Assembly: GCF_005938125.1 (NCBI RefSeq)
Contig: NZ_VCQN01000001.1
Span: 1,488,001-1,552,000, forward strand
Direction: 5' to 3'
DNA length: 64,000 nt
Origin: Bacillus sp. BHET2
GTDB taxonomy: Bacteria; Bacillota; Bacilli; Bacillales; Bacillaceae_B
A program made the position numbers and the translations under genes. The notes under the pieces are model-generated. The model was not told the DNA's origin. It was given only the letters and a program-made list of their open reading frames with translations, and searched no databases. Below are positions 26,541 through 35,375 of this stretch, in pieces. How positions within the stretch are numbered: the stretch's first letter is position 1; each line of letters starts with the position of its first letter.

Positions 26541-27926
26541 ATGAATTTGAATATACATATGTTTAATAAAGCCAAAAAAAGTTTTTGGTTTGTACCGTTT
26601 TTATACTCACTTATTTCTTTACTGCTATCTCTACTTACATTTTATTTCGATTGGTGGTTAAGCCAGCATAACTATCCTTTTTTCCCTAAGGTTCTGTTCT
26701 CTAATTTCAATCTCTCCATGACAATCATGAGCACAATCGCTTCATCGATTATGACCATGACGACCATCACCTTTTCAACCATCATGGTCGTCCTGACGAC
26801 ATTCCTGTCCCAATATTCACCAAGGACATTACAGAATTTCATCAATGACCGTCCGACTCAACGGGCACTTGCCATTTTTGTCGCAGGAGTGGTCTACTGC
26901 ATTACTTTATTGGTACTGCTTCAGGATGAATCCGGGCAAAAATTATATATATCGTCTGCTTTTGCAGGAATCGTGGCGGTCATTTGTTTATTTGTCTTCG
27001 TATATTTCGTTCATCACGTGTCCAATTGGGTTAAGGTAAGTAATTTAATCCATAACATTACGATTAAGACGAATAAAAAAATCGAAAATAGCTATTTATT
27101 TCGAAAGAATGCATCCAAAAGTGAACCACCAACATTTAATGAATCCTTCTTTGAAGAAACAGATCCCATTTATGTGTATAGTACGAAAACTGGGTATTTA
27201 CAGCAAATAGAAATTGAAAGAATGAGTAAGAAAGCTGTAAAGGACAATGCCATCATCAGAATGTTGAAAACACCGGGTGAATACTTACTTGAAGGAACTC
27301 CCGTCATGACAGTTTGGATATTGAATCGTGATATTCGTGTAGAAAATTACTTAGAATATCTTGTGTTAGGACCGGACAAAGAAGCAATTGAAGATATTGA
27401 GCTCGGGATCCGCAAACTGGTTGAAATCGCCTTAAGAGCCATTTCTCCAGCAATCAACGACCCGAACACGGCTAAAAATTGTATAGAAGAAATCGGGATC
27501 ATCCTTTCAAAGTTAGCTAAACATAAGCTGCCTGGCTCTTATTTGACAGATGAAGAAAACAACATTCGGATCATATTGGAGCAACCGACTTTTGTCGACT
27601 ATTTATACAAAAGTTTCTACCAACTGAGGCATTACGGAAAACAAGATATTTCCATCATTACAGAAATCCTTCGCTCACTCCGTATGATTGGAGAAAATAA
27701 TCATGAAGAAACGAGGAATATGGTGTGGACTTTTAAAGACTATATTCTTGAAGGCGTCGACTATAACAGCCTCCAAAGCCTCGATATGCAATATATTATG
27801 AGGCATCTCGACGAACTGGCTTCTGCCTGTGGGAAGAAAGACTGGGATAAAGATGAGGTGCGTAATAAGTACTTTCCCGACCGCTACAAAACCCAAGACT
27901 CTTATTCTCATAAAAGTAGTGAATAA
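26541..27926 (+). CDS. DUF2254 family membrane protein
   Basis: A 461-residue protein with four membrane helices in the N-terminal 170 residues and a large cytosolic C-terminal domain. The family hallmark SxTFSTIMVVLTTFLSQYSPR near residue 75-98 and the ISPAINDPNTAKN segment near 305-317 identify DUF2254, a predicted membrane family without a firm function. GGTGGA precedes the ATG. It is a single gene with a strong terminator. No homologue comes to mind in the syntenic B. subtilis region, so this looks like an insertion between ykvS and ykvI. Confidence 0.82.
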   Translation: MNLNIHMFNKAKKSFWFVPFLYSLISLLLSLLTFYFDWWLSQHNYPFFPKVLFSNFNLSMTIMSTIASSIMTMTTITFSTIMVVLTTFLSQYSPRTLQNFINDRPTQRALAIFVAGVVYCITLLVLLQDESGQKLYISSAFAGIVAVICLFVFVYFVHHVSNWVKVSNLIHNITIKTNKKIENSYLFRKNASKSEPPTFNESFFEETDPIYVYSTKTGYLQQIEIERMSKKAVKDNAIIRMLKTPGEYLLEGTPVMTVWILNRDIRVENYLEYLVLGPDKEAIEDIELGIRKLVEIALRAISPAINDPNTAKNCIEEIGIILSKLAKHKLPGSYLTDEENNIRIILEQPTFVDYLYKSFYQLRHYGKQDISIITEILRSLRMIGENNHEETRNMVWTFKDYILEGVDYNSLQSLDMQYIMRHLDELASACGKKDWDKDEVRNKYFPDRYKTQDSYSHKSSE

Positions 27927-27941
27927 CCTACCCACACAAAT

Positions 27942-27972
27942 GAAAAACGGATGCCCGCGGCATCCGTTTTTC
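27942..27972 (+). terminator. Terminator of the DUF2254 gene
   Basis: AAAAACGGATGCC / GGCATCCGTTTTT, a 13-bp perfect stem with a 3-base loop. A 14-base tandem repeat (27965-28000) follows. Confidence 0.88.
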
Positions 27973-27988
27973 ATTTATCGTTTTTCAT

Positions 27989-28108
27989 TTATCGTTTTTC
28001 TTTTTTTCCTTCTGCAAGCTCTTTGAACGAAGCAACTTTCCCATGTGGGTGCTGCTCCTCTTTCCTTACATCCCACTGTCTTTCTTTTTCATGTTTTGAT
28101 TTTGTCAT
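27989..28108 (-). CDS. 39-residue conserved-looking small protein
   Basis: A very hydrophilic peptide: MTKSKHEKERQWDVRKEEQ, then HPHGKVASFKELAEGKKEKR. AAAGGAG lies ten bases before the ATG. The QxPHGKV core recalls the short DUF6254-type proteins of Bacillaceae (from memory, unverified). Function is unknown; size and charge are similar to minor spore proteins. The stop lies inside a tandem repeat. It is upstream of nothing on its strand except the DUF2254 terminator, so it is transcribed alone or with ykvI. Confidence 0.65.
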   Translation of the reverse strand: MTKSKHEKERQWDVRKEEQHPHGKVASFKELAEGKKEKR

Positions 28109-28178
28109 ACTCGCCACTCCTTTTTGGTTAGTTGATCTCTATTAACATAAGCAAGTGACATCCTTTTTACTCTATCCT

Positions 28179-29216
28179 TCAAATTTTTTCATTTGGTTTC
28201 ATCCATAACAGAATAATAAACAGCAAGCTCATATATCCGAAGAGAGGATACAGGTAAGATAAAAGTTCGCTATATTCAAAAAAGCTTAGTGAGTAAATGA
28301 CAAGGAATATTCCGGTAAAGGTCAACAAAGATGAACCCCTCCAATAATTGGTCAACTGCTTCTCAAGTCCAAATACTCCCCCAATGACCGAAGTGAAGAT
28401 CTCACCATAAATAATGAGGATATAAATAAAGTAAAAACCGGAAACAAAGGACTTCATGACCACAGCCATAGGAATCTGGTAATGAGTCACATTTGGAATC
28501 GTAACCAGTGTCATATGGCTAGAAATCAAAATCAGCGTTAGGAAAAAACCACCCAGATATCCCCCATATTTAATGATGTCCCTATCCTTTACTTCACCTG
28601 CAACTGGAACGAGAACAGCCTGTGCCATTGCAAGGTTAAAGGCTACATATGAAAAAGGGGCCACTACAGATTTCCATCCATCTTCAGCATGTGGAATCAT
28701 CAAAAATGCATCTAAAAATTCAGCATGACGCACAGAATAAATCATCAGGAACAAATTGAAGACAATCATGAGAGGAACAACAAACGTATTCACAGCAAAT
28801 AGACCTTTTATACCCACCATCATTGTCAGGAATCCTAATGCGATGGTTAACAAAATACCCCATTGTTTCGGTAGAAGTAGCTGCTCCTGAAAAACCGCCC
28901 CTGCTCCCGAAAGCATAACTGCGGAAACACCAATCAACATGACCATCATGACTATGTTCATGATCTTCGCAAACCATTTCCCGAATAAGTATTCATTAAA
29001 TTCTTCGAAGGACCTTGCCTTAATATCATGTGATTTCAGCATGATTTTTGTACCCATCGTAATAAATAAATACCCACTTAATAAAATGGCAATAAACCCG
29101 ACAAAGCCAAAGCGGGTGAAAAACTCTACAATTTCTCTCCCCGTTGCAAACCCGGCTCCTATGACTGTGCCTACATACACTGCAGCTATTTGAAACGATC
29201 CGGCTACCTTTTTCAT
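28179..29216 (-). CDS. ykvI: YkvI family membrane transporter
   Basis: A 345-residue protein with about ten membrane helices. The N-terminal AAVYVGTVIGAGFATGREIVEFF is the first helix with the unwound G-rich region typical of the LeuT/APC fold, and the whole protein corresponds to YkvI, a putative transporter without a known substrate. GAGGTG precedes the ATG. The 39-residue gene lies 70 bases downstream on the same strand and may be cotranscribed. Confidence 0.85.
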   Translation of the reverse strand: MKKVAGSFQIAAVYVGTVIGAGFATGREIVEFFTRFGFVGFIAILLSGYLFITMGTKIMLKSHDIKARSFEEFNEYLFGKWFAKIMNIVMMVMLIGVSAVMLSGAGAVFQEQLLLPKQWGILLTIALGFLTMMVGIKGLFAVNTFVVPLMIVFNLFLMIYSVRHAEFLDAFLMIPHAEDGWKSVVAPFSYVAFNLAMAQAVLVPVAGEVKDRDIIKYGGYLGGFFLTLILISSHMTLVTIPNVTHYQIPMAVVMKSFVSGFYFIYILIIYGEIFTSVIGGVFGLEKQLTNYWRGSSLLTFTGIFLVIYSLSFFEYSELLSYLYPLFGYMSLLFIILLWMKPNEKI

Positions 29217-29326
29217 TCAATCACCTCTGCCACCTTCTATTTCACCTTATGTACAAGCAGAGGAAATCAGAAGCAAAAAAACATATTTCTTCAAGAATTC
29301 AACCCCAGTTTGTAAATGTGACCCCA

Positions 29327-29358
29327 CAAAAAAGCAGCCATCCTAAATGAGGCTGCTC
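29327..29358 (-). terminator. Terminator of the M3 peptidase gene
   Basis: AGCAGCC / GGCTGCT stem followed on the minus strand by TTTTTTTGTGG. Confidence 0.8.
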
Positions 29359-29365
29359 GTTTGCG

Positions 29366-31060
29366 TTATAAGGATGTATCATCTACTCCATTTAACCATT
29401 GTCTTATCGGTTCGATTACCTTCAGAACAGTGCCTTCAGTGAAAGGTGAATCTAAATGGGCCGCTTCTACCAGTTCAGTGAAAGAAAGGCTGCCTCCTAG
29501 TTTACAAAGGGCAACATAATCTCCCCATGCTTCCTCGCGATTCACGTTCATTTTCTTCCAGAACTGAAAAGCACAGATTTGAGCCAATGTGTAATCAATA
29601 TAATAGAAGGGAGAATTATAAATATGGGACTGCCGTTGCCAGAAACCTCCATTTTCCAAATAGGAAATGTGATCATAATCTTTATGAGGAAGATAGTCCT
29701 TTTCCAAACTCCTCCATGCCTTGTTTCGTTCAGCTGGAGTAGCATCTGGATTCTCATACACAAAATGCTGGAACTCATCTACCGCCACACCGTATGGAAG
29801 GAATTGCAGAGCATCACTCAGGTGAGAGAATTGATACTTATCACTATCCTCCTTAAAGAAGTACTCCATCCATGGCCAAGTGAAGAATTCCATGCTCATG
29901 GAATGGATCTCACATGCTTCGTATGTTGGCCAAATATACTCAGGTATATCAAATCCTCTGCTGGAATACACCTGGAACGCATGGCCCGCTTCATGGGTCA
30001 ATACGTCAATATCGCCTGAAGTTCCGTTAAAATTAGAGAAAATGTACGGTGATTCATGACTCGCAATATACGTACAGTATCCTCCTCCCGCCTTCCCTTT
30101 TTTCGCTTCCAGGTCCATGAGATCATGTTCTATCATGAAATCAAAAAATTCCTTTGTTTCAGATGACAGCTCTTCGTACATCTTTTTACCGTTGTCGATG
30201 ATCCATTGTGGACTTCCTTTCGGGGCTGCATTTCCGGAAGTAAACTTAAACCCTTCATCATAGAACTTCATCGAATCGATACCAATGCGTTTTCCTTGCC
30301 TTTCTTTTAGCTCGGTAGCAAGAGGCACGATATGCTTCTTAACCTGATCGCGGAACACCTTTACCATTTCTGGTGTATAATCTGTTCTCGTCATTCTATG
30401 ATATCCTAATTCAACGAAGTTTTTGTACCCTAGCGTAGTTGCAATTGTGTGACGAAGTTTAACTAATTCATCAAATAAACGATCTAATTCCTCTTGATTT
30501 TCTTCAAAGAAGGCAACAGTCGCTTGAGAAGCCTTCTTCCTTGTTTCTCTTTCCACAGATTGAGTAAAAGGTCCCATTTGAGCCAAAGTCCGTTCTTCAC
30601 CTTCAAACGGAATCTTAGCAGATGCCAACAGCTTTGTGTATTGGGAAGATAGTTTATTTTCTTTTTGAAGAAGCTTGACGATTTCTGGAGAAAATGTCTT
30701 GATTTCGCTTTCTGCAAGGGAGAAAAGTTGCTTTCCCCACTTAATTTCTAATTCTTCGCGAAAATGAGAGTTAACCAACTCCTTGTAATATTCCGTCACC
30801 AACCCGTGTACTTCTGGCATCATATCATCAATATACTCTTGCTCTTCTTTGTAAAATTCATCATTTGTATCGATGGAATGTCTGATATAACAAATATTTT
30901 GCATAGTGTCGATGTTGAGTCGGATATCATTTATTTCTTTCATCGCTTCCACTTGTTCCTCAACCTTGGAAGCAGCTTTAAACCGTTCAAGCACCTTCTT
31001 GAATACAGGTTTAATTTCTTCAAGTTTCGGTCTTTCATATGTAAATTCTTCAAACTTCAT
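29366..31060 (-). CDS. M3 family oligoendopeptidase (PepF-like)
   Basis: A 564-residue metallopeptidase with the zinc motif HEAGH (356-360) and the downstream glutamate in EACEIHSMSMEFF (near 383). Size and sequence fit the M3B oligoendopeptidase F group, cytosolic enzymes that cut short peptides after import. Neither signal peptide nor membrane segment is present. AAGGAGG precedes the ATG. It is a single gene with its own terminator. Confidence 0.9.
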   Translation of the reverse strand: MKFEEFTYERPKLEEIKPVFKKVLERFKAASKVEEQVEAMKEINDIRLNIDTMQNICYIRHSIDTNDEFYKEEQEYIDDMMPEVHGLVTEYYKELVNSHFREELEIKWGKQLFSLAESEIKTFSPEIVKLLQKENKLSSQYTKLLASAKIPFEGEERTLAQMGPFTQSVERETRKKASQATVAFFEENQEELDRLFDELVKLRHTIATTLGYKNFVELGYHRMTRTDYTPEMVKVFRDQVKKHIVPLATELKERQGKRIGIDSMKFYDEGFKFTSGNAAPKGSPQWIIDNGKKMYEELSSETKEFFDFMIEHDLMDLEAKKGKAGGGYCTYIASHESPYIFSNFNGTSGDIDVLTHEAGHAFQVYSSRGFDIPEYIWPTYEACEIHSMSMEFFTWPWMEYFFKEDSDKYQFSHLSDALQFLPYGVAVDEFQHFVYENPDATPAERNKAWRSLEKDYLPHKDYDHISYLENGGFWQRQSHIYNSPFYYIDYTLAQICAFQFWKKMNVNREEAWGDYVALCKLGGSLSFTELVEAAHLDSPFTEGTVLKVIEPIRQWLNGVDDTSL

Positions 31061-31178
31061 ACTGGTTGCCTCCTTATTATTTCATCCCGATTATAGTTAT
31101 TCGACTTCTGACAGGAAAACTCCTGTTTTATCGAAAATTAGAATGGAGGTGAAATGTATAAAGTGGAAAAAAGCTCAA

Positions 31179-31207
31179 AAGAAAAGCCCCATCTGGTTGG
31201 ACGGGGT
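31179..31207 (-). terminator. Terminator of the MarR-family gene
   Basis: CCCCGTC...GATGGGG stem followed by CTTTTCTTTT on the minus strand. Confidence 0.65.
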
Positions 31208-31219
31208 GAGTGAACGTAT

Positions 31220-31669
31220 TTAATAAGACAAATCTTTAATTGATAATCCTAATTTTTTCAGCATTTGGATCGTTTCTTCCTTCTCGTCATGGGACAATGC
31301 GGACATCAGCTCATTAATACGATTCTCGTGATTCGGAAAGATATCATCGATTAACTTTGTACCATTTTCCGTGATATGGGCATATGTTACACGACGATCC
31401 TTCGGGCATGCATTTCGCTTAAGGTACCCTTTTTGTTCCAATTTATCTACTACGTATGTGATGCTGCCTGAAGCCAATAGAATCTTTCCGCCAATTTGTT
31501 GCAGAGGTTGATCTCCCTTGTGGTAAAGAAGTTCTAGAACGGCAAATTCGGTCGGATTCAAACCATTCTCTTGGATATTCTTGTTTATTTCTTCATTTAA
31601 GGCTTTAAAAGCTCTTGAAAGGACAATGAAAAGTTTTAAGGATTGTTTTGAGTCTTCTGTTTTATTCAT
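31220..31669 (-). CDS. mhqR: MarR-family repressor, MhqR-like
   Basis: A 149-residue winged-helix repressor. The recognition region reads LQQIGGKILLASGSITYVVDKLEQKGYLKR and the wing CPKDRRVTYAHIT. The segments VLSRAFKAL and LNPTEFAVLELLYHKGDQP match B. subtilis MhqR (YkvE), which represses quinone and azo-compound detoxification genes. The N-terminal cysteine of OhrR is absent. AAAGGA nine bases before the ATG at 31669 sets the start; the ATG at 31678 touches it. No mhq target genes are nearby. A palindrome upstream may be its operator. Confidence 0.75.
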   Translation of the reverse strand: MNKTEDSKQSLKLFIVLSRAFKALNEEINKNIQENGLNPTEFAVLELLYHKGDQPLQQIGGKILLASGSITYVVDKLEQKGYLKRNACPKDRRVTYAHITENGTKLIDDIFPNHENRINELMSALSHDEKEETIQMLKKLGLSIKDLSY

Positions 31670-31735
31670 ATCATTCATTCCTTTAAAAATAAATATCTCA
31701 GTTTCAAAACATTATACAAACTAATTCCTTTCTTG

Positions 31736-31753
31736 TCAAACTTCAAAGTTTGA
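31736..31753. promoter_or_regulatory. Palindrome upstream of mhqR
   Basis: TCAAACTT-CA-AAGTTTGA is a perfect 8-2-8 inverted repeat 67 bases before the start codon. Closer to the gene, ATATCTCAGTTTC (31693-31706 region) resembles one half of the MhqR operator TATCTCGAATTCGAGATA. Either could be an autoregulatory site. Confidence 0.4.
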
Positions 31754-31765
31754 TAATTCGACAAA

Positions 31766-31796
31766 GAAAAACCCGATACCTCAAAAACGGTATCGG
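31766..31796 (-). terminator. Terminator of the second Spo0E-like gene
   Basis: CCGATACC / GGTATCGG stem followed by GGTTTTTCTTTG on the minus strand, 120 bases past the gene. Confidence 0.7.
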
Positions 31797-31914
31797 CCAT
31801 TCCTTTTTGAAATCACGACAAATTAGATTGATTGAACAGGTTAGTAGTGGAATTGATTGGAGTTTTTTTGTCTCTCTCGTCATCCTGGTATAGTGAGGGA
31901 ATCTTGTTGAGAAG

Positions 31915-32160
31915 TCACGAAGCTGTCCGCTTTAATAGGCTCTTGATGTATTGACCAAATTCACTTGATGTTTCTTGGAGGGTGAAAGGCACAACATTAT
32001 TTGTACACTTTTCATAATCGTTCAATAGCTGATCCAGCTGCTGGCTGCATTTGATCGTTTCAGCCGCACATAACCCTAAACTTTCTCCCAGGGAAATCAT
32101 TTCTGAACGTTTTTGATTGATTCTCATTGATAACCATTTCTGTTTTAATAGACGACCCAT
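31915..32160 (-). CDS. Spo0E-like aspartyl-phosphate phosphatase
   Basis: An 81-residue two-helix protein with CSQQLDQLLNDYE, a close match to the Spo0E signature SxELDxLLNxY including the tyrosine lacking in the copy at 24789. It is predicted to dephosphorylate Spo0A~P. Residues 55-81 form a C-terminal extension typical of several family members. AAAGGAG precedes the ATG. It is a single gene; its terminator lies beyond a 120-base untranslated tail. Confidence 0.82.
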   Translation of the reverse strand: MGRLLKQKWLSMRINQKRSEMISLGESLGLCAAETIKCSQQLDQLLNDYEKCTNNVVPFTLQETSSEFGQYIKSLLKRTAS

Positions 32161-32342
32161 TTCTTATAAACTCCTTTTTTTAAGCTCCTAGTCTTAATAA
32201 AGTAAATTCGTTACTTGAGAATTATCGCAAGTATTATCAGAAAAGTAAATAGATTCGCAAAACAAGACAAAATAACTAATAATGTATGTTATTTAGACAT
32301 TTTCCGTCAAGTGCCCAGTTCCCTATCAACCACGAAGAAAAT

Positions 32343-32370
32343 GGATAGACAAAGAATTCTTTATCTATCC
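32343..32370. other. Hairpin beyond mtnE, no T-run
   Basis: GGATAGACAAAGAA and TTCTTTATCTATCC form a stem with one mismatch, 47 bases past the mtnE stop. Without a T-run it is at best a weak terminator or an RNA-stabilising end. Confidence 0.4.
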
Positions 32371-32416
32371 TGAGATCTGATTAATAGATTCTGTCTGCGG
32401 ATAATCCGTACTTCAA

Positions 32417-33598
32417 CTACTTTCCGTTAAATAATTCTAGACTCTCAATACGTGTAATCGCCTCTTTTATCCTAGCGTTTGTAGTTAAAAGGCCAACCCT
32501 TACGTACCCTTCTCCACATTCCCCAAAGCCAACACCCGGAGCTACAGCGACTTTAATTTTTTCAAGAAGGTAGGTTGAAAATTCCACAGATGTAAATCCC
32601 TCTGGAACCTTTAACCAGGCGAAAAAGGAGCCTTGAGGTGCCACAACATCCCACCCTATTTCCTTCAGGCCGGTGATCAATACCTCTCTTCTTTCTTCAT
32701 ATGTCGCAACCAGTTCGGTTACACAGTCCTGGGAGCTAAGGAGGGCAGTTGTTGCCGCTTCTTGAATGGCTCCGAACAAACTGACAAAAAGGTGGTCTTG
32801 AAGTACGTTAATCGCTTCAATGACACTGTTGTTCCCCACTGCAAACCCAATTCTCCACCCAGCCATATTATATGTTTTGGATAATGTATAAATTTCGATT
32901 CCAATATCCTTTGCCCCTTCAATTTGAAGGAAGCTGACAGGTTTGTGTCCATCAAACCCAATTGCCCCATAGGCAAAATCATGAACCACACAAATATCAT
33001 GCTGTTTAGCCAGTTCGACTGTTTCATTAAAAAATGATTCTGTTGCGATTGCTCCTGTTGGATTATTAGGATAGTTAAGAAACATTAACTTGGCACTTTC
33101 CAGCTCTTCACTGGAGTGTGCCTGATAATCCGGTAGAAATCCATTTTCTTCTCTCAGAGGCATTTTGATCATACGGGCTTCGGCCAATGCAATGCCAGAT
33201 AAATAATCTGGGTAACCGGGATCAGGTACCATTATCCCATCACCAGGATTGAGTAAACATTGTGGAATTTCAACTAACCCAGATTTTCCACCAAACAGAA
33301 CAGCTACTTCTGTTTCCGGGTCTAATTCTACATCGTATTCACGTCGATAAAAAGCAGCTACTGCCTCTTTAAATGATGACAAGCCCCGAAAGGGAGGATA
33401 TTTATGATTTAACGGAGAGGCAATTGCTTCAGTCATTTTTTCCACTATATGTGGAGGGGTCGGTTGATCAGGATTGCCCTGTCCTAAATTAATGACATCA
33501 TGGCCCTCTTTCACTGCATCATTTACCGTCTTCGCGAGAGACGCGAAAAATTGTTGGGGTAATAAATCCAAACGCTTTGCCTTATTAAAGGTCTTCAT
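32417..33598 (-). CDS. mtnE: Methionine salvage aminotransferase MtnE
   Basis: A 393-residue fold-type I aminotransferase with the PLP lysine in YTLSKTYNMAGWRIG and the motifs GQGNPDQPTP and NYPNNPTGA. It matches B. subtilis MtnE (YkrV), which transaminates 4-methylthio-2-oxobutyrate to methionine, usually with glutamine as donor. GAGGTG precedes the ATG. It is divergent from mtnU, as expected for this pair. The other salvage genes (mtnK, mtnA, mtnWXBD) are not in the window. Confidence 0.88.
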   Translation of the reverse strand: MKTFNKAKRLDLLPQQFFASLAKTVNDAVKEGHDVINLGQGNPDQPTPPHIVEKMTEAIASPLNHKYPPFRGLSSFKEAVAAFYRREYDVELDPETEVAVLFGGKSGLVEIPQCLLNPGDGIMVPDPGYPDYLSGIALAEARMIKMPLREENGFLPDYQAHSSEELESAKLMFLNYPNNPTGAIATESFFNETVELAKQHDICVVHDFAYGAIGFDGHKPVSFLQIEGAKDIGIEIYTLSKTYNMAGWRIGFAVGNNSVIEAINVLQDHLFVSLFGAIQEAATTALLSSQDCVTELVATYEERREVLITGLKEIGWDVVAPQGSFFAWLKVPEGFTSVEFSTYLLEKIKVAVAPGVGFGECGEGYVRVGLLTTNARIKEAITRIESLELFNGK

Positions 33599-33717
33599 AC
33601 GCTCACCTCATTATTTTTTGAAAATTATTTACTTTCAAATTCTAGTCACAAATGATATAACGGATACTAAAGAATGTAAAGGAATAAGTTCTTAAAGCCT
33701 AAAATGAGGTGATTGAA

Positions 33718-34503
33718 ATGATTCAAAAAATTGGTCTAGCTCAAATGGATATTGTGTTCGGTAATCCTGAAGAAAACAAGAAAAAAGTAGAAAAATGGGT
33801 TAAAAGAGCGAGCGATCAAGGCTGTGAAACGGTTGTATTGCCAGAACTGTGGCCAACAGGGTATGACTTGACAAGGTTAGATGCAATCGCTGATGAAGGG
33901 GCAAAAGATTCAAGCAGCTTCCTGTCTTCTTTGTCAAAAAAATATTCTATACATATTGTCGGAGGTTCTGTTCCAAACAAAACAGAGGATGGCGTTGCCA
34001 ATACCCTATTAGTTACGAATTCCGATGGAGAATTGGTGAAAAAATATTCAAAACTTCACTTATTTAAGCTGATGGATGAACATCACTATTTAATTCCTGG
34101 ACTAGATATGGGCATGTTCACTCTTCAAGGTGAAGAAATGGCCGGATTAATTTGTTATGACATCCGATTTCCAGAATGGTTCAGAAAGCATGTCCTGCAA
34201 GGGGCCAAGGTAGTATATGTGGTAGCAGAGTGGCCTGCTGCACGAATTGACCATTGGCAAACCCTTTTAAGGGCTCGGGCGATTGAAAATCAATGCTTCG
34301 TTATTGCCTGTAATAGGGTAGGCAGTGATCCAAACAATGAATTTGGTGGTTGTTCCCTCATTATTGATCCATGGGGAGATATACTTTCAAAAGGCTCTCG
34401 TTCAGAAGAATTGGTCACGGCAGAAATCAATCTGCAGGAAGTGGAAAGAGTTCGCAAACAGATTCCGATCTTTCAGGATCGAAGACCGGAATTTTATTCT
34501 TAA
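33718..34503 (+). CDS. mtnU: Nitrilase-family omega-amidase MtnU
   Basis: A 261-residue carbon-nitrogen hydrolase with catalytic triad E43 (LPELWPTG), K112 (YSKLHLF) and C146 (ICYDIRFPE). It corresponds to MtnU (YkrU), which hydrolyses the alpha-ketoglutaramate left when MtnE uses glutamine, pulling the transamination forward. The frame starts at GTG 33709 inside the GAGGTG site, so the ATG at 33718 is the start. The 120-base gap to mtnE shows no S-box riboswitch. Confidence 0.9.
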   Translation: MIQKIGLAQMDIVFGNPEENKKKVEKWVKRASDQGCETVVLPELWPTGYDLTRLDAIADEGAKDSSSFLSSLSKKYSIHIVGGSVPNKTEDGVANTLLVTNSDGELVKKYSKLHLFKLMDEHHYLIPGLDMGMFTLQGEEMAGLICYDIRFPEWFRKHVLQGAKVVYVVAEWPAARIDHWQTLLRARAIENQCFVIACNRVGSDPNNEFGGCSLIIDPWGDILSKGSRSEELVTAEINLQEVERVRKQIPIFQDRRPEFYS

Positions 34504-34532
34504 TTAAATTGGAACGTCATGACCCAACCAAT

Positions 34533-34568
34533 AGACAAAAGGGAGGAATGTTTCCTTCTCTTTTGTCT
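34533..34568. terminator. Terminator between mtnU and the ArsR gene
   Basis: GACAAAAGGGAGGAA pairs with TTTCCTTCTCTTTTGTC over a tiny loop between converging genes. Confidence 0.75.
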
Positions 34569-34571
34569 TCA

Positions 34572-35171
34572 TCATTTTGCTTCATATAATTTAGTCGACG
34601 CCCACATTTCCCTTGGATTCACCTCATAAATGCTATTTTCCCGGTACATAAACTGGTGGATTATAAATTCTCTTCTTAGGGTAGCGAAGTCTTCATGAAA
34701 TTGCTGAATGTATTCATTCAATTCTTTTTCCTTATATTTCTCCCCAACTTTTAACCCCTCCACCATATGTTCCAATATAAACAATTTCTTTTTTTGTTGA
34801 GAAGGTATATTCTTGATCCGTCCATTTTTCTCAATGAAATTATTTTTTACTTTCTGCTTTTCTTTCAATATCTCTTCTGACATCTTTCTGTCCCCTTTCG
34901 ATTCATGAGCAAACTGCTGAAGAACACTCCCATGATGACTTAATACTTTTCTATTTAAATAGTAGTACACAGTGTTTTTCTCTCTTCTTGAATAAACAAG
35001 ATTGCATTCTTTCAGTTTCGTAAGGTGATGAGAAATGGTTGGCGCAGTGAGACCCAGCTTCCCTGCAATGGCACCGACGTGTAAACTCTCTGTTGCCAGT
35101 AAGTAGACTATTTTAATTCGGGTAGGGTCTCCCATCGTTTTATGAAAAGCTACCTGTTTGCTTAATTGCAA
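34572..35171 (-). CDS. ArsR-type regulator with DUF2087 domain
   Basis: A 199-residue protein: an ArsR winged helix (about 5-75; recognition helix TAPTISHHLTKLKECNLV, wing RREKNTVYYYL) and a C-terminal DUF2087 domain (about 110-190; KKLFILEHMVEGLKVGEKYKEKELNEYI). No paired metal-binding cysteines are seen, so a non-metal signal is likely. The DUF2087 ligand is unknown. The start is TTG at 35171 behind AGGAGGTG. Its promoter is buried in a perfect 50-bp palindrome, which argues for tight autoregulation. It could equally control other genes elsewhere; none adjacent is obvious. Confidence 0.82.
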   Translation of the reverse strand: MQLSKQVAFHKTMGDPTRIKIVYLLATESLHVGAIAGKLGLTAPTISHHLTKLKECNLVYSRREKNTVYYYLNRKVLSHHGSVLQQFAHESKGDRKMSEEILKEKQKVKNNFIEKNGRIKNIPSQQKKKLFILEHMVEGLKVGEKYKEKELNEYIQQFHEDFATLRREFIIHQFMYRENSIYEVNPREMWASTKLYEAK

Positions 35172-35180
35172 GTGAACACC

Positions 35181-35238
35181 TCCTTATATTTAGATTAATA
35201 TCTAATTAGATATTAATCTAAATATAAGGATTAATCAA
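35181..35238 (-). promoter_or_regulatory. Promoter within a 50-bp perfect palindrome
   Basis: Positions 35181-35230 are a perfect inverted repeat of 25-bp half-sites with no spacer. On the minus strand TTGATT (35238-35233) and TAATAT (35215-35210) are 17 bases apart, so the -10 box lies in the left half and the start of transcription near the centre. The right end of the palindrome is the AAGGA of the ribosome binding site. Each half contains TATTAATCTAAATATAAGG, a plausible ArsR half-operator set. Confidence 0.75.
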
Positions 35239-35336
35239 CCTAATTGACTCTTTATTGCCATTTTTTCACCATGCTATCTCTCTCAAAAATTGAAGGCGCA
35301 TAGGAAGATGAAACCTATTCGCTTGTAAATCTACAC

Positions 35337-35372
35337 AAGAAAAGGCATCTTCCTAGGAAGATGCCTTTTCTT
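35337..35372 (-). terminator. Terminator of the ogt gene
   Basis: AAGAAAAGGCATCTTCC / GGAAGATGCCTTTTCTT, 17-bp perfect stem with a 2-base loop. Confidence 0.85.
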
Positions 35373-35375
35373 ACT

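Noticed and set aside
27965-28000. Short tandem repeat (14 bases, two and a half copies) as a possible CRISPR remnant
   Set aside because: Repeats are directly adjacent with no spacers and no cas genes are near.
33599-33717. S-box (SAM) riboswitch between mtnE and mtnU
   Set aside because: The gap is only about 120 bases, and no S-box core or terminator is present.
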